Origin: Kitasatospora sp. NBC_01250
Lineage (GTDB): Bacteria > Actinomycetota > Actinomycetes > Streptomycetales > Streptomycetaceae
Direction of reading: 5' to 3'
DNA length: 64,000 nucleotides
Assembly (NCBI RefSeq): GCF_036226465.1
Contig: NZ_CP108476.1
Coordinates: 3,162,001 to 3,226,000, forward strand
The notes under the pieces are model-generated. The model worked only from the letters and a program-made list of their open reading frames with translations. It was not told the DNA's origin and made no database searches. Shown one piece after another: positions 23,268 through 31,977 of the stretch. The translations under genes and the position numbers were made by a program. How positions within the stretch are numbered: the first letter of the stretch is position 1; each line of letters opens with the position of its first letter.

Positions 23268-24047
23268 ATGTGGTTGCTCTTCCTGGTCCCGTGCTGCGTC
23301 GTCGCGGTGCTCGCCTGTCTGCGCCTGATCCGCGCCGCCGCGGTCGCCGACACCCTGGCGGAGCTGTCGGAGGACGAGATGGACCGGACGGCGATCGGGC
23401 TGTACGAGACGGCCTACCTGGCCGGCGGCCCGGACCGGGTGGTGGACCTCGCGCTGGTGCTGATGAGCGGACGCGGCCGGCTGCACCTGGCGCACACCGG
23501 CTGGACCACGGTGGTCGACCCGCAGGGCCGCAACCGCCTGGAGCGCGCGCTGATCGAGGAGATCGGGCCCGAGGGGCAGTGCCGCACCGCCGAGCTGCGC
23601 GAGGCGCTGACCGAGCATCCGACGGTCGCCGAGATAGGGTCGCGGCTCTCGCTGGCCGGCCTGGCCACGCCGGTGGCGGTCCGGGAGAGCACCCAGCTGG
23701 CGGTGCGCCAGGTCCGCCAGGCGCTGCTGCTCTCGCTGGTGCTGCTGCTGGCGGCGCTGACCCTGACCGGGCCGGGCGCCCAGGACACCGGCGCCACCCT
23801 GGCCTGGTTCTCGCTGCCGCTGATCCTCACCACCGGGACCCTGCTGATGGCCCGGGTGGACGTGCACCCCTACACCCGCTGGGCGGCGCCGGCCGGCGCC
23901 GAGGTGCTGGCACAGCTGCGCCGCCCGCGCCGCTCGGGCGGCGGGGGCGGCGAAGGCGACGCCGAGCGCCGGTTGCTGACCGCCGTGGCGATCGACGGCA
24001 CCGACGCGGTGCCGGACGCCCGGCTACGGGCGGCGCTGCGCGGCTGA
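23268..24047 (+). CDS. TIGR04222-type membrane protein of unknown function
   Basis: The 259-residue protein starts with a hydrophobic N-terminus (MWLLFLVPCCVVAVLACL), then the streptomycete domain recognisable by IGLYETAYLAGGPDRVVDLALVLMSGRGRL. A second pair of membrane segments lies near residues 145-190, followed by a Gly/Arg-rich turn and a short tail. Function is unknown. It ends 2 nt from the convergent hemQ stop, so the two transcripts must overlap or terminate inside each other. The ribosome-binding site is weak (AAGG close to the ATG). Confidence 0.75.
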   Translation: MWLLFLVPCCVVAVLACLRLIRAAAVADTLAELSEDEMDRTAIGLYETAYLAGGPDRVVDLALVLMSGRGRLHLAHTGWTTVVDPQGRNRLERALIEEIGPEGQCRTAELREALTEHPTVAEIGSRLSLAGLATPVAVRESTQLAVRQVRQALLLSLVLLLAALTLTGPGAQDTGATLAWFSLPLILTTGTLLMARVDVHPYTRWAAPAGAEVLAQLRRPRRSGGGGGEGDAERRLLTAVAIDGTDAVPDARLRAALRG

Positions 24048-24049
24048 GC

Positions 24050-24763
24050 TCAGGCGAGGCCGCCCAGCAGCTCGCTGATCGGCTTGCGGCGCCCGGTGTA
24101 GAACGGGACCTCCTCGCGCACGTGCAGCCGCGCGCGGGACGGGCGCAGGTCGCGCATCAGGTCCACGATCCGGTGCAGCTCGTCCGCCTCGAAGGCGAGC
24201 AGCCACTCGTAGTCGCCCAGCGCGAACGAGGCGACCGTGTTGGCCCGCACGTCGGGGTAGCCGCGGGCCATCTGGCCGTGCTCGGCCAGCATCGCCCGGC
24301 GCTCCTCGTCGGGGAGCAGGTACCACTCGTAGGAGCGGACGAACGGGTAGACGCAGACGTACTCGCGGGCGTGCTCGTCGGCCAGGAAGGCCGGGATGTG
24401 CGACTTGTTGAACTCCGCGGGGCGGTGCAGCGCCATGTTCGACCAGACCGGCGCCAGCAGGCGGCCAAGGCCCGTGCGGCGGAAGCGGTTGTACGCCTCC
24501 TGCAGGTCGTCGGAGGAGGCGGCGTGCCACCAGATCATCAGATCGGCGTCGGCCCGCAGGCCCGAGACGTCGTAACTGCCGCGCACGGTGACGTCCTTGG
24601 CGGCGAGCTGCTCGAACAGCTCCTCGACCTCGGCGGCCAGCGCGGCGCGGTCCTCGGGGAGCGCGTCCTTGAGGCGGAACACCGACCACATGGTGTAGCG
24701 GATGACCTGGTTGAGGTCCCGGGCCTTCTTCTTCTGCGGCGTCTGCTCTGCGGTATCGGTCAT
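24050..24763 (-). CDS. hemQ: coproheme decarboxylase (chlorite dismutase family)
   Basis: This 237-residue protein belongs to the HemQ/ChdC family, which decarboxylates coproheme III to heme b in the last step of the Gram-positive coproporphyrin-dependent pathway. The segment [24 protein letters not shown] region (here [19 protein letters not shown]) and [16 protein letters not shown] match the family, the latter near the reactive tyrosine. The ATG at 24763 overlaps the hemG stop (ATGA), indicating translational coupling. It is last in hemE-hemG-hemQ. Confidence 0.94.
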   Translation of the reverse strand: MTDTAEQTPQKKKARDLNQVIRYTMWSVFRLKDALPEDRAALAAEVEELFEQLAAKDVTVRGSYDVSGLRADADLMIWWHAASSDDLQEAYNRFRRTGLGRLLAPVWSNMALHRPAEFNKSHIPAFLADEHAREYVCVYPFVRSYEWYLLPDEERRAMLAEHGQMARGYPDVRANTVASFALGDYEWLLAFEADELHRIVDLMRDLRPSRARLHVREEVPFYTGRRKPISELLGGLA

Positions 24764-26190
24764 GCCCTCATTGTCCCTTCCATGCCTGGAACTCCTGATT
24801 GCGGGGTCGTCAGCTCGTCGGCGGCCCGCCGGGCACTGGCCACGCAGGCCGGGATGCCCACCCCGTCGTAGGCCGCGCCGGCCAGTGCCAGGCCGCCCAG
24901 GCAGCGGGCGGCGGCCCGGATCCGGGCGACCCGGTCCTGATGGCCCACCGGGTACTGCGGCAGCCCGGCGCGCCAGCGGGTCACGGCGCTCGCGTACGGG
25001 CGGGCGGTCAGGCCCACGGCCGCGCGCAGGTCGGTGAGCGAGCGCTCGACGAGTTCGGCGTCGTCGAGGTCCAGCGCGGCCTCGTCCCGGTAGCGGCCCA
25101 GTGAGGTGCGCAGCACGAAGGCCTCCGGCGCCGAGCGCTCCAGCCAGCCCCACTTCTGGCTGGAGAAGGTGGCGGCCTTGATCGAGCGGCCGTCCACCGG
25201 GGGGACCAGGAAGCCGCTGCCGGGCGGCGGGCCGGGCAGCTCGGCGCGCCGGAAGGCGAGGGTGACCAGCGCCATCCCGGCGTACTCCACCCCGGCCAGC
25301 TCGGCCGCGGCGGCCGGGGCCTCGGCGGCCAGCAGCGCGGCGGCCGCGGGGGCGGGCACGGCCAGCAGCACCGCGTCGGCCTCGATGACGCCGTCGGCGG
25401 TGACCACCTGCCAGCCGGTGGCGGTGCGCCGCAGCGCGCTGACGGCCGTGCGCAGCCGCAGCTCCACCCCGGCCCGCTCGCAGGCGGCGGCGACCGCGGT
25501 GGGCAGCGTGCCGATCCCGCCGCGCAGGCCCTGGAAGACCGGGCCGCCAGCCTGCGGGCGGGCCAGCAGCGCGTGCACGCCGGCCACCAGCGAACCGCCG
25601 CCCTGGGCGATGGCGAGCAGTTGCGGCACCGCGGCGCGCAGCGAGATCTCCTCGGCCCGGCCCGCGTAGACGCCGCCGAGCAGCGGCTCGACCAGCCGGT
25701 CCACCACCTCCTGGCCGAGCCGCTCGGCCACGTACGCGCCGATCGCCACGTCCTCGCCGACACCGTGCGCCGTCGCGGGTTCGGCCGCGGCCCGGGCCAG
25801 GCCCTCGGGGGTGAGCACCCCGGAGGCGGCCAGCGCCGCGAGGTCACCGGGGACGCCCATAAGCTGGCCGCCGGGCAGCGGGTGCAGTGCACCGCGGGTC
25901 CAGACGGCGGCCTTGGCGGTGCTGGGCGGTTCCAGGAAGTCGGCCAGGCCGACTTCCCGCGCGAGTTCGACGGCCTCGGGGCGGCGGGCCAGCACCGACT
26001 CGGCGCCGAGGTCCACCTGGACCCCGCCGACCTCACCGGTGAGCAGCTTGCCGCCGACCCGCTCGCCGGCCTCCAGCAGCGTGACCGCCGCCCGGGCCGG
26101 CCCGCCGGCCGCGCCGCCGAGGTGGGCGGCCGCGGCCAGGCCCGCGATGCCGCCGCCGATCACAACGACCTTCGGTAGTGCTTCTGCCAT
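24760..26190 (-). CDS. hemG: coproporphyrinogen III oxidase (HemG/HemY/CgoX-type FAD enzyme)
   Basis: The 476-residue flavoprotein begins with an FAD dinucleotide-binding motif [17 protein letters not shown] at residues 8-24 and ends with the conserved [23 protein letters not shown]. It belongs to the PPOX/HemY family. Together with HemQ in the same operon this indicates oxidation of coproporphyrinogen III to coproporphyrin III rather than the protoporphyrinogen step. The ATG at 26190 directly precedes [13 protein letters not shown]. It lies 54 nt after hemE and overlaps hemQ by 4 nt. Confidence 0.94.
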   Translation of the reverse strand: MAEALPKVVVIGGGIAGLAAAAHLGGAAGGPARAAVTLLEAGERVGGKLLTGEVGGVQVDLGAESVLARRPEAVELAREVGLADFLEPPSTAKAAVWTRGALHPLPGGQLMGVPGDLAALAASGVLTPEGLARAAAEPATAHGVGEDVAIGAYVAERLGQEVVDRLVEPLLGGVYAGRAEEISLRAAVPQLLAIAQGGGSLVAGVHALLARPQAGGPVFQGLRGGIGTLPTAVAAACERAGVELRLRTAVSALRRTATGWQVVTADGVIEADAVLLAVPAPAAAALLAAEAPAAAAELAGVEYAGMALVTLAFRRAELPGPPPGSGFLVPPVDGRSIKAATFSSQKWGWLERSAPEAFVLRTSLGRYRDEAALDLDDAELVERSLTDLRAAVGLTARPYASAVTRWRAGLPQYPVGHQDRVARIRAAARCLGGLALAGAAYDGVGIPACVASARRAADELTTPQSGVPGMEGTMRA

Positions 26191-26244
26191 GTCCCGCAGT
26201 CTCGCAGAGGGCGGGCGGCCGCCGACCGGCCGCCCCACCACAGG

Positions 26245-27345
26245 TCAGCGCGCGCTGGCCTCGTGCACGAAGGCGACCAGCCGGGTCAGCGCGTCCGGGT
26301 CCATGCTCGGCAGCACGCCGTGGCCGAGGTTGAAGATGTGGCCGCTGGTGCCGAGCGCGTTGGCCGCGTGCAGCACCTCGCGGGCCTTGGTCTCCACCAC
26401 CTTGGTCGGCGCGAAGAGCACCGCCGGGTCGAGGTTGCCCTGCAGCGCCTTGCCCGGGCCCACCCGCTCGGAGGCCACGTTCAGCGGGACCCGCCAGTCC
26501 ACCCCGACCACGTCGGCGCCCGCCTCGCCCATCAGGCCGAGCAGCTCGCCGGTGCCGACCCCGAAGTGGATCCGCGGCACACCGAGGTCGGCGACCGCGT
26601 CGAAGACCTTGGTGCTGGCCGGCATGACCGAGCGCCGGTAGTCGTCCGGGGCGAGCGAGCCGACCCAGGAGTCGAAGAGCTGGACCGCCGAGACGCCCGC
26701 CGCGATCTGCACCTTGAGGAAGCCCGCGGTGATCACGGCGAGCCGGTCCACCAGCTCGGCCCACAGCTCGGGGGCGCCGTACATCATCGCCTTGGTGCGC
26801 TCGTGGTTCTTCGAGGGGCCGCCCTCGACCAGGTAGCTGGCCAGCGTGTACGGCGCACCGGCGAAGCCGATCAGCGGGGTGGCGCCCAGCTCGGCGACGA
26901 GCAGGCCGACCGCCTCGGTGACGTAGGGGACGTCGTCCGGCTCCAGCGGGCGCAGCCGCTGCAGGTCGGCCGCGGTGCGGATCGGGTCGGCGATGACCGG
27001 GCCGACGCCGGGCTTGATGTCCACGTCGATGCCGACCGCCTTGAGCGGCACCACGATGTCGCTGAAGAAGATCGCCGCGTCCACCTTGTGCCGGCGCACC
27101 GGCTGCAGGGTGATCTCCTTGACCAGCTCGGGCCGCATGCAGGAGTCGAGCATCGCGATGCCCTCGCGGACCTTCAGGTACTCGGGCAGCGAGCGGCCCG
27201 CCTGGCGCATGAACCAGACCGGGGTGTGCTCCACCGGCTCGTGCCGGCAGGCTCGCAGGAAGACGGAGTCGTGGGCCGGGCCGTGCTCGGCGGACGGGGC
27301 TGCGGGGGTCGGCACGGCAGGCTGGGCTGCGGTCTTCTCAGTCAC
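26245..27345 (-). CDS. hemE: uroporphyrinogen decarboxylase
   Basis: This 366-residue enzyme removes the four acetate carboxyls of uroporphyrinogen III to give coproporphyrinogen III. The signature [15 protein letters not shown] and the second signature region [18 protein letters not shown] are intact, and [10 protein letters not shown] lies near the C-terminus. GTG at 27345 has GGAG 7 nt upstream. The first ~20 residues are a low-complexity Ala/Pro leader. It is first in hemE-hemG-hemQ and divergent from the DUF3000 gene. Confidence 0.96.
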   Translation of the reverse strand: MTEKTAAQPAVPTPAAPSAEHGPAHDSVFLRACRHEPVEHTPVWFMRQAGRSLPEYLKVREGIAMLDSCMRPELVKEITLQPVRRHKVDAAIFFSDIVVPLKAVGIDVDIKPGVGPVIADPIRTAADLQRLRPLEPDDVPYVTEAVGLLVAELGATPLIGFAGAPYTLASYLVEGGPSKNHERTKAMMYGAPELWAELVDRLAVITAGFLKVQIAAGVSAVQLFDSWVGSLAPDDYRRSVMPASTKVFDAVADLGVPRIHFGVGTGELLGLMGEAGADVVGVDWRVPLNVASERVGPGKALQGNLDPAVLFAPTKVVETKAREVLHAANALGTSGHIFNLGHGVLPSMDPDALTRLVAFVHEASAR

Positions 27346-27482
27346 GCCGCCATACTCCCACGCGCACCTTTGATCACCGCCGCGGCCCACTGGTGCGATC
27401 CTCCAGGGGCTTCGGCCCGGCAGGGCACGGCCACCGGTGCCGGGTCTGCGTGCCGCTCCGCCGGGAACTGTCGGACAGGGCC

Positions 27483-27488
27483 TAGTCT
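27483..27488 (+). promoter_or_regulatory. candidate -10 element for leaderless DUF3000 mRNA
   Basis: TAGTCT ends 7 nt before the ATG at 27496. No Shine-Dalgarno sequence is present, as expected if transcription starts at or next to the ATG. Confidence 0.4.
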
Positions 27489-27495
27489 TCAGCTC

Positions 27496-28146
27496 ATGGC
27501 AGCGGTCGGCGGGAACCACGCACAGCAGGGCGGAACGAGCAAGGAGTCGGCGCCGGTCGGGTTCCGCAGCGCCGTCGAGGCGCTGACGGCCGTTCGGCCG
27601 CGCCCCGAGGTGCGCCTGTCCGCCACCCCGGCGCCGCGGCGGCTGGCCCCGTTCAGCTGGGCGGTCACGGCCGAGGTGGAGGTGGAGGGCGAGGAGCTGG
27701 CGGACGGCCGGTTCGTCCTGCTGCACGACCCGGCCGGGCAGGAGGCCTGGCAGGGCGAGTTCCGGGTGGTCACCATGACCAGGGCCGAGCTGGAGCCGGA
27801 GATCGCCGGCGACCCGATGGTCGGCGAGGTGGGCTGGGCCTGGCTGATGGACGCGCTGCAGACGCACGGCGCGGGCTTCACCGCCCCCGGCGGCACGGTG
27901 ACCAGGTGCGCTTCGCAGTACTTCGGCGCGCTGGCCGAGCGGCCCTCCTCCACCGAGATCGAGCTGCGTGCCTCCTGGACGCCCACCGGCGGCCGGTTCG
28001 AACGGCACCTGACGGCCTGGGCCGATCTGCTCTGCGTCTGCGCGGGGCTGCCGCCGAGCCCGCCCGCGCCCCTGTCGACGTCCGACGCGCCGTCACTCGG
28101 CGGAGTGGTCCCGATGCCGGCCCGACGGCGGCCCCGCTCACACTGA
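27496..28146 (+). CDS. DUF3000 family protein
   Basis: This 216-residue protein is found in most streptomycetes beside hemE and whiI and is known only as DUF3000. Visible conserved parts are [33 protein letters not shown], the [12 protein letters not shown] helix and the C-terminal RASWTPT...[17 protein letters not shown]. It has no signal peptide or membrane segment. The function is unknown. The ATG at 27496 is the first start before the conserved region and appears to be leaderless. Confidence 0.85.
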   Translation: MAAVGGNHAQQGGTSKESAPVGFRSAVEALTAVRPRPEVRLSATPAPRRLAPFSWAVTAEVEVEGEELADGRFVLLHDPAGQEAWQGEFRVVTMTRAELEPEIAGDPMVGEVGWAWLMDALQTHGAGFTAPGGTVTRCASQYFGALAERPSSTEIELRASWTPTGGRFERHLTAWADLLCVCAGLPPSPPAPLSTSDAPSLGGVVPMPARRRPRSH

Positions 28147-28151
28147 AGGCT

Positions 28152-28173
28152 GACGGGGCCTCACCGCCCCGTC
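28152..28173 (+). terminator. weak terminator after DUF3000 gene
   Basis: GACGGGGC (28152-28159) pairs with GCCCCGTC (28166-28173) around a 6-nt loop, 5 nt after the stop. Confidence 0.45.
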
Positions 28174-28379
28174 GCCGACCCGCCGATCCCCACGGCGGGC
28201 CATTGGCCTGCTCAGAGCCTCGCGGGCGGCACCACGCCGCCGCACAGGCCGTCAACCGATCACCGTCGAGTGACCTTTTCCTCCGGTTTGCGATCGATTT
28301 ATACCGTCCTGATGGCATGTCGGATCATTCGCCCGAGCGATTTGTCCGTATTGTGACTCACTAGATCGTGATCATTCGC

Positions 28380-28407
28380 TAAAGCCGGGCACGGATGATG
28401 CCGAAGC
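28380..28407 (+). promoter_or_regulatory. sigma-WhiG-type promoter of whiI
   Basis: TAAA (28380-28383), a 16-nt spacer and GCCGAAGC (28400-28407) match the sigma-WhiG consensus TAAA-N15/16-GCCGATAA at all four -35 bases and the first five -10 bases. S. coelicolor whiI is a known direct sigma-WhiG target. Transcription should start near 28413. Confidence 0.7.
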
Positions 28408-28490
28408 AGTCTGTGACCCTTTCCACACGCGGAACACTCCGACTCCTTCGCCCATCGGGGTTCCGTCCGCCACTCCCCTCAGGAGGCACG

Positions 28491-29207
28491 GTGTCGGTCC
28501 TGCTAGAGCACCCCGCTAACGTGGTCGCCTACCGCCCGACCAAGCCCACGGCGATGGTGGTGATCGCCGACCCCCGGGTCCGCAACACCGTCACCCGCCA
28601 TCTGTGGGCGCTCGGCGTGCGTGACGTCATCGAGGTCTCCTCGATCGCCGAGGCCCGCCCCCGGGTCTCCACACCCCGCGACATCTGCGTGGCCGATGTC
28701 CACCTGCCGGACGGCTCGGGGCTCACCATCCTGGCCGAGACCCGCGCCGCGGGCTGGCCCAACGGCCTGGCCCTGTCGGCCGCCGACGACATCGGCGCGG
28801 TGCGCAGCGCGCTGGCCGGCGGCGTCAAGGGCTACGTGGTCACCGGGACCAGGACCAACGTCGCGATGCCGGGCCGCCCCGGTCTGCCGCTGGGCGCGGC
28901 GGGCCTGGCCGGCCGGATGCGCCGCCCCGGCATGCCGGGCACCCCCGGCCACCTGGGCGCTCCCGGGGCCGGCGGTGCGCCCGGCGCCCCCGGCACCCAG
29001 CCCGCCGCCTACCGCGAGCTGTCGGGGCGCGAGGTCGAGGTGCTGCGGCTGGTGGCCGAGGGCCAGTCGAACAAGGCGATCGGCGTGGCCATGGGCCTGT
29101 CCGCGCTCACCGTGAAGAGCCACCTGGCCCGGATCGCCCGGAAGCTGGGCACCGGCGACCGGGCCGGCATGGTCGCCGTCGCGTTGCGGACCGGCATCAT
29201 CCACTGA
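28491..29207 (+). CDS. whiI: atypical orphan response regulator WhiI
   Basis: This 238-residue regulator matches S. coelicolor WhiI, needed for sporulation septation and chromosome condensation. The receiver domain (about 20-120) keeps the usual acceptor position Asp69 (VADVHLPDGSG) and Lys113. The acidic pocket has only Asp27 (VVIADPRV) instead of paired acidic residues, a feature reported for WhiI and suggesting phosphorylation-independent control. The C-terminal LuxR-type HTH (about 174-238) is intact. A linker of eight Gly-X-Y triplets (residues 147-170) separates the domains. GTG at 28491 follows AGGAGG. Confidence 0.93.
   Translation: MSVLLEHPANVVAYRPTKPTAMVVIADPRVRNTVTRHLWALGVRDVIEVSSIAEARPRVSTPRDICVADVHLPDGSGLTILAETRAAGWPNGLALSAADDIGAVRSALAGGVKGYVVTGTRTNVAMPGRPGLPLGAAGLAGRMRRPGMPGTPGHLGAPGAGGAPGAPGTQPAAYRELSGREVEVLRLVAEGQSNKAIGVAMGLSALTVKSHLARIARKLGTGDRAGMVAVALRTGIIH
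28929..29000 (+). repeat. Gly-X-Y (collagen-like) coding repeat inside whiI
   Basis: Eight uninterrupted triplets (GMP GTP GHL GAP GAG GAP GAP GTQ) are encoded between the receiver and DNA-binding domains. Two more, GRP and GLP, occur just upstream at residues 128-133. Confidence 0.85.
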
Positions 29208-29215
29208 GTGACCGC

Positions 29216-29252
29216 GTGGCGGTCCGGAGGAACGTTTCATCCGGGCCGCCAC
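29216..29252 (+). terminator. terminator after whiI
   Basis: A 12-bp stem with one G-T wobble (29216-29227 with 29241-29252) and a 13-nt loop lies 8 nt after the whiI stop. Confidence 0.6.
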
Positions 29253-29310
29253 TGGCATTCGGCCAGGTCCCAACCACCGCCGACCAGGGTCCCGCCGGCG
29301 GGGCTCGTCG

Positions 29311-29316
29311 TACCCT
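29311..29316 (+). promoter_or_regulatory. candidate -10 element for leaderless rnd mRNA
   Basis: TACCCT ends 6 nt before the GTG at 29323, with no convincing ribosome-binding site between them. Confidence 0.35.
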
Positions 29317-29322
29317 TGGTGG

Positions 29323-30567
29323 GTGACCGACGCCGCAGAAGCCATCGCCCTAGAGACCACCCCGGTGCCGCTGCTCGAACCGCGGGAGGGCCTGCCACCA
29401 GTGGTGGCGGACGAGACGGCGCTGGCCGCGGTGGTCGAGGCCTTCGCGGCGGGCACCGGCCCCGTCGCCGTCGACGCCGAGCGGGCCTCCGGCTACCGCT
29501 ACGGCCAGCGCGCCTACCTGATCCAGCTGCGCCGGGCCGGCGCCGGCACCGCCCTGATCGACCCGATCGCCTGCCCCGACCTGAGCGCCCTCGGCGCGGC
29601 CCTGGCGGACGCGGAGTGGGTGGTGCACGCCGCCACCCAGGACCTGCCCTGTCTGGCCGAGGTCGGCATGCGCCCGGCCCGGCTCTTCGACACCGAACTC
29701 GCGGGCCGGATCGCCGGTTTCGCCCGGGTCGGCCTCGGGCCGATGACCGAGAGCGTGCTCGGCTACACGCTGGCCAAGGAGCACTCGGCGGTGGACTGGT
29801 CCACCCGCCCGCTGCCCGAGCCCTGGCTGCGCTACGCGGCACTGGACGTCGAGGTGCTGGTCGAGCTGCGTGACGCGCTGGAGCAGGAGCTGACCGGCCA
29901 GGACAAGCTCGACTGGGCGCTGGAGGAGTTCGCCGCGATCGCCGCCGCCCCGCGTCCCACCCCCCGGGTCGACCCCTGGCGGCGGACCTCCGGGCTGCAC
30001 AAGGTGCGCCGGCGCCGCCAGCTCGCGGCCGTGCGGGAGCTGTGGCAGGCCCGGGACAAGCAGGCCCAGGAGCGCGACGTCTCGCCGGGCCGGGTGCTCT
30101 CGGACGCCGCGATCGTGGCCGCCGCGCTGGCCATGCCGACCAGCGTGCCGGTGCTGCAGAGCGTCCAGGGCTTCGGCCCCCGGGTGCACCGCCGCCAGCT
30201 GGAGCTGTGGCTGGCCGCGCTCGACCGGGCCCGGGCGATCCCCGAGGCCCAGCTGCCGCCCGCCGCCGCGCCGCACGAGGGCCCGCCGCCGCCGCGCGCC
30301 TGGGCCGACAAGGACCCGGTGGCCGCCGCCCGGCTCGCCGGGGCCAAGGCCGCCGTCGCCGAGCTGGCCGAGCAGCGCAACCTGCCCACCGAGAACCTGA
30401 TCACCCCCGACCTGGTCCGCCGGGTCTCCTGGGAGCCGCCCGCCGAGGCCGGCGCCCCGGCCGTGGCCCGGGCGCTGACCGCGCTGGGCGCCCGGCACTG
30501 GCAGGTCGAACTCGTCGCACCGGTGATGGCCGAGGCCTTCCGGGCGGCGACCGAGGGCGCGCAGTAG
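29323..30567 (+). CDS. rnd: ribonuclease D family 3'-5' exonuclease
   Basis: This 414-residue protein has a DEDD exonuclease domain: VDAERASGYRYGQRAYLIQL (Asp and Glu of motif I), VVHAATQDLPCL (motif II Asp) and YAALDVEVLVEL (motif III). An HRDC-like helical domain (LSDAAIVAAALAMPTSVPVL) and a Pro/Ala-rich C-terminal half follow. RNase D trims 3' ends of stable RNAs. The GTG at 29323 is probably leaderless. It lies downstream of whiI and upstream of fadA, the order remembered for S. coelicolor. Confidence 0.9.
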   Translation: MTDAAEAIALETTPVPLLEPREGLPPVVADETALAAVVEAFAAGTGPVAVDAERASGYRYGQRAYLIQLRRAGAGTALIDPIACPDLSALGAALADAEWVVHAATQDLPCLAEVGMRPARLFDTELAGRIAGFARVGLGPMTESVLGYTLAKEHSAVDWSTRPLPEPWLRYAALDVEVLVELRDALEQELTGQDKLDWALEEFAAIAAAPRPTPRVDPWRRTSGLHKVRRRRQLAAVRELWQARDKQAQERDVSPGRVLSDAAIVAAALAMPTSVPVLQSVQGFGPRVHRRQLELWLAALDRARAIPEAQLPPAAAPHEGPPPPRAWADKDPVAAARLAGAKAAVAELAEQRNLPTENLITPDLVRRVSWEPPAEAGAPAVARALTALGARHWQVELVAPVMAEAFRAATEGAQ

Positions 30568-30666
30568 GCAGCCGCCCGGGCCGGCCGCGCAAGGTGCACG
30601 GAGAGACATCCGCCCACGTGGCGCGGGACACACCCGCCCCACCGGACCCGGCCCTGGGCAAGTTGG

Positions 30667-30680
30667 TTACCGACCAGTAG
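30667..30680 (+). promoter_or_regulatory. possible operator/promoter of fadAB
   Basis: TTACCGACCAGTAG is an imperfect palindrome of the TAC...GTA type bound by TetR-family fatty-acid regulators. It overlaps TAGCAT (30678-30683), a -10-like hexamer about 75 nt before fadA. Confidence 0.35.
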
Positions 30681-30757
30681 CATGGCGGTGAAGCAGCGCT
30701 GCCTCGTGAGAGCGCGCGTCTGCGCACCATGCCATGTCCCCTGGGAGGAGAGCCCCC

Positions 30758-31975
30758 GTGCCTCGTACCGCGAGGGACGTCGTCTTTGTCGACGGCGTCC
30801 GCACCCCGTTCGGCAAGGCCGGCCCGAAGGGCATCTACCACGAGACCCGTGCCGACGACATGGTCGTCAAGTGCATCCGGGAGCTCGTGCGCCGCAACCC
30901 GAACCTGCCCGTCGAGCGCATCGACGAGGTGGCCGTGGCCGCCACCACGCAGATCGGCGACCAGGGGCTGACCATCGGCCGCACCGCCGCCCTCCTCGCC
31001 GGCCTGCCGAAGTCGGTCCCCGGCTACGCGATCGACCGGATGTGTGCCGGCGCGCTGACCGCCGTCACCACCACCGCCGGCGGCATCGCCTTCGGCGCCT
31101 ACGACGTCGTGGTGGCCGGCGGTGTCGAGCACATGGGCCGCCACCCGATGGGCGAGGGCGTGGACCCGAACCCGCGCTTCGTCTCCGAGAAGCTGGTCGA
31201 CGAGTCCGCCCTGTTCATGGGCATGACCGCGGAGAACCTGCACGACCGCTTCCCGCACCTGACCAAGGAGCGGTGCGACGCCTACGCCGTGCGCTCCCAG
31301 GAGAAGGCGGCCAAGGCCTACGCCAACGGCGACATCCAGCCCGACCTGGTGCCGATCACCGTCCGCAACACCAACCCCGAGGTCGGCGAGACCGGCTGGG
31401 GCCTGGCCACCGTGGACGAGCCGCTGCGCCCGGGCACCACGATGGAGTCGCTGGCGAACCTCAAGACCCCCTTCCGCCCGCACGGCAACATCACCGCGGG
31501 CAACTCGGCCGGTCTCAACGACGGCGCGACCGCCTCGCTGCTGGCCGCCGAGGACGTGGCCGAGGAGCTCGGCCTGCCGATCAAGATGCGCCTGGTCTCG
31601 TTCGCCTTCGCCGGCGTCGAGCCCGAGGTGATGGGCATCGGTCCGGTGCCGGCCACCGAGAAGGCGCTGGCCAAGGCCGGTCTGACGATCGATGACATCG
31701 GCGCGTTCGAGGTCAACGAGGCGTTCGCCGTGCAGGTCCTCTCCTTCCTGGACCACTACGGCATCGCGGACGACGACGAGCGGGTCAACCCGTTCGGCGG
31801 CGCGATCGCCTTCGGCCACCCGCTGGCCTCCTCCGGCGTGCGCCTGATGAACCAGCTGGCCCGCCGCTTCGAGCAGCGCCCGGACGTCCGCTACGGCCTG
31901 ACCACGATGTGCATCGGGTTCGGCATGGGCGGGACCATCATCTGGGAGAACCCGCACTTCGAGGGTGGTAAGTGA
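30758..31975 (+). CDS. fadA: acetyl-CoA acyltransferase (thiolase), beta-oxidation
   Basis: This 405-residue thiolase releases acetyl-CoA from 3-ketoacyl-CoA. The acyl-accepting Cys96 is in DRMCAGAL, the conserved VNEAFAV segment carries the Asn of the oxyanion region, the catalytic His is in AFGHPLASSGVR and the second Cys in TTMCIGFGMG. GTG at 30758 has GGGAGGAG upstream and begins VPRTARDVVFVDGVRTPFG, as in the family. It is followed by fadB with stop and start 2 nt apart, so the two subunits of the fatty-acid oxidation complex are co-expressed. Confidence 0.94.
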   Translation: MPRTARDVVFVDGVRTPFGKAGPKGIYHETRADDMVVKCIRELVRRNPNLPVERIDEVAVAATTQIGDQGLTIGRTAALLAGLPKSVPGYAIDRMCAGALTAVTTTAGGIAFGAYDVVVAGGVEHMGRHPMGEGVDPNPRFVSEKLVDESALFMGMTAENLHDRFPHLTKERCDAYAVRSQEKAAKAYANGDIQPDLVPITVRNTNPEVGETGWGLATVDEPLRPGTTMESLANLKTPFRPHGNITAGNSAGLNDGATASLLAAEDVAEELGLPIKMRLVSFAFAGVEPEVMGIGPVPATEKALAKAGLTIDDIGAFEVNEAFAVQVLSFLDHYGIADDDERVNPFGGAIAFGHPLASSGVRLMNQLARRFEQRPDVRYGLTTMCIGFGMGGTIIWENPHFEGGK

Positions 31976-31977
31976 TC

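Larger units (their letters stand above)
28147..28490 (+). other. 344-nt intergenic region upstream of whiI
   Basis: The 5' part holds a weak 8-bp hairpin that may terminate DUF3000. The middle (28260-28380) is unusually AT-rich for this genome. The 3' part holds the whiI promoter and a leader of about 75 nt ending in AGGAGG. I see no open frame with coding character. Confidence 0.6.
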
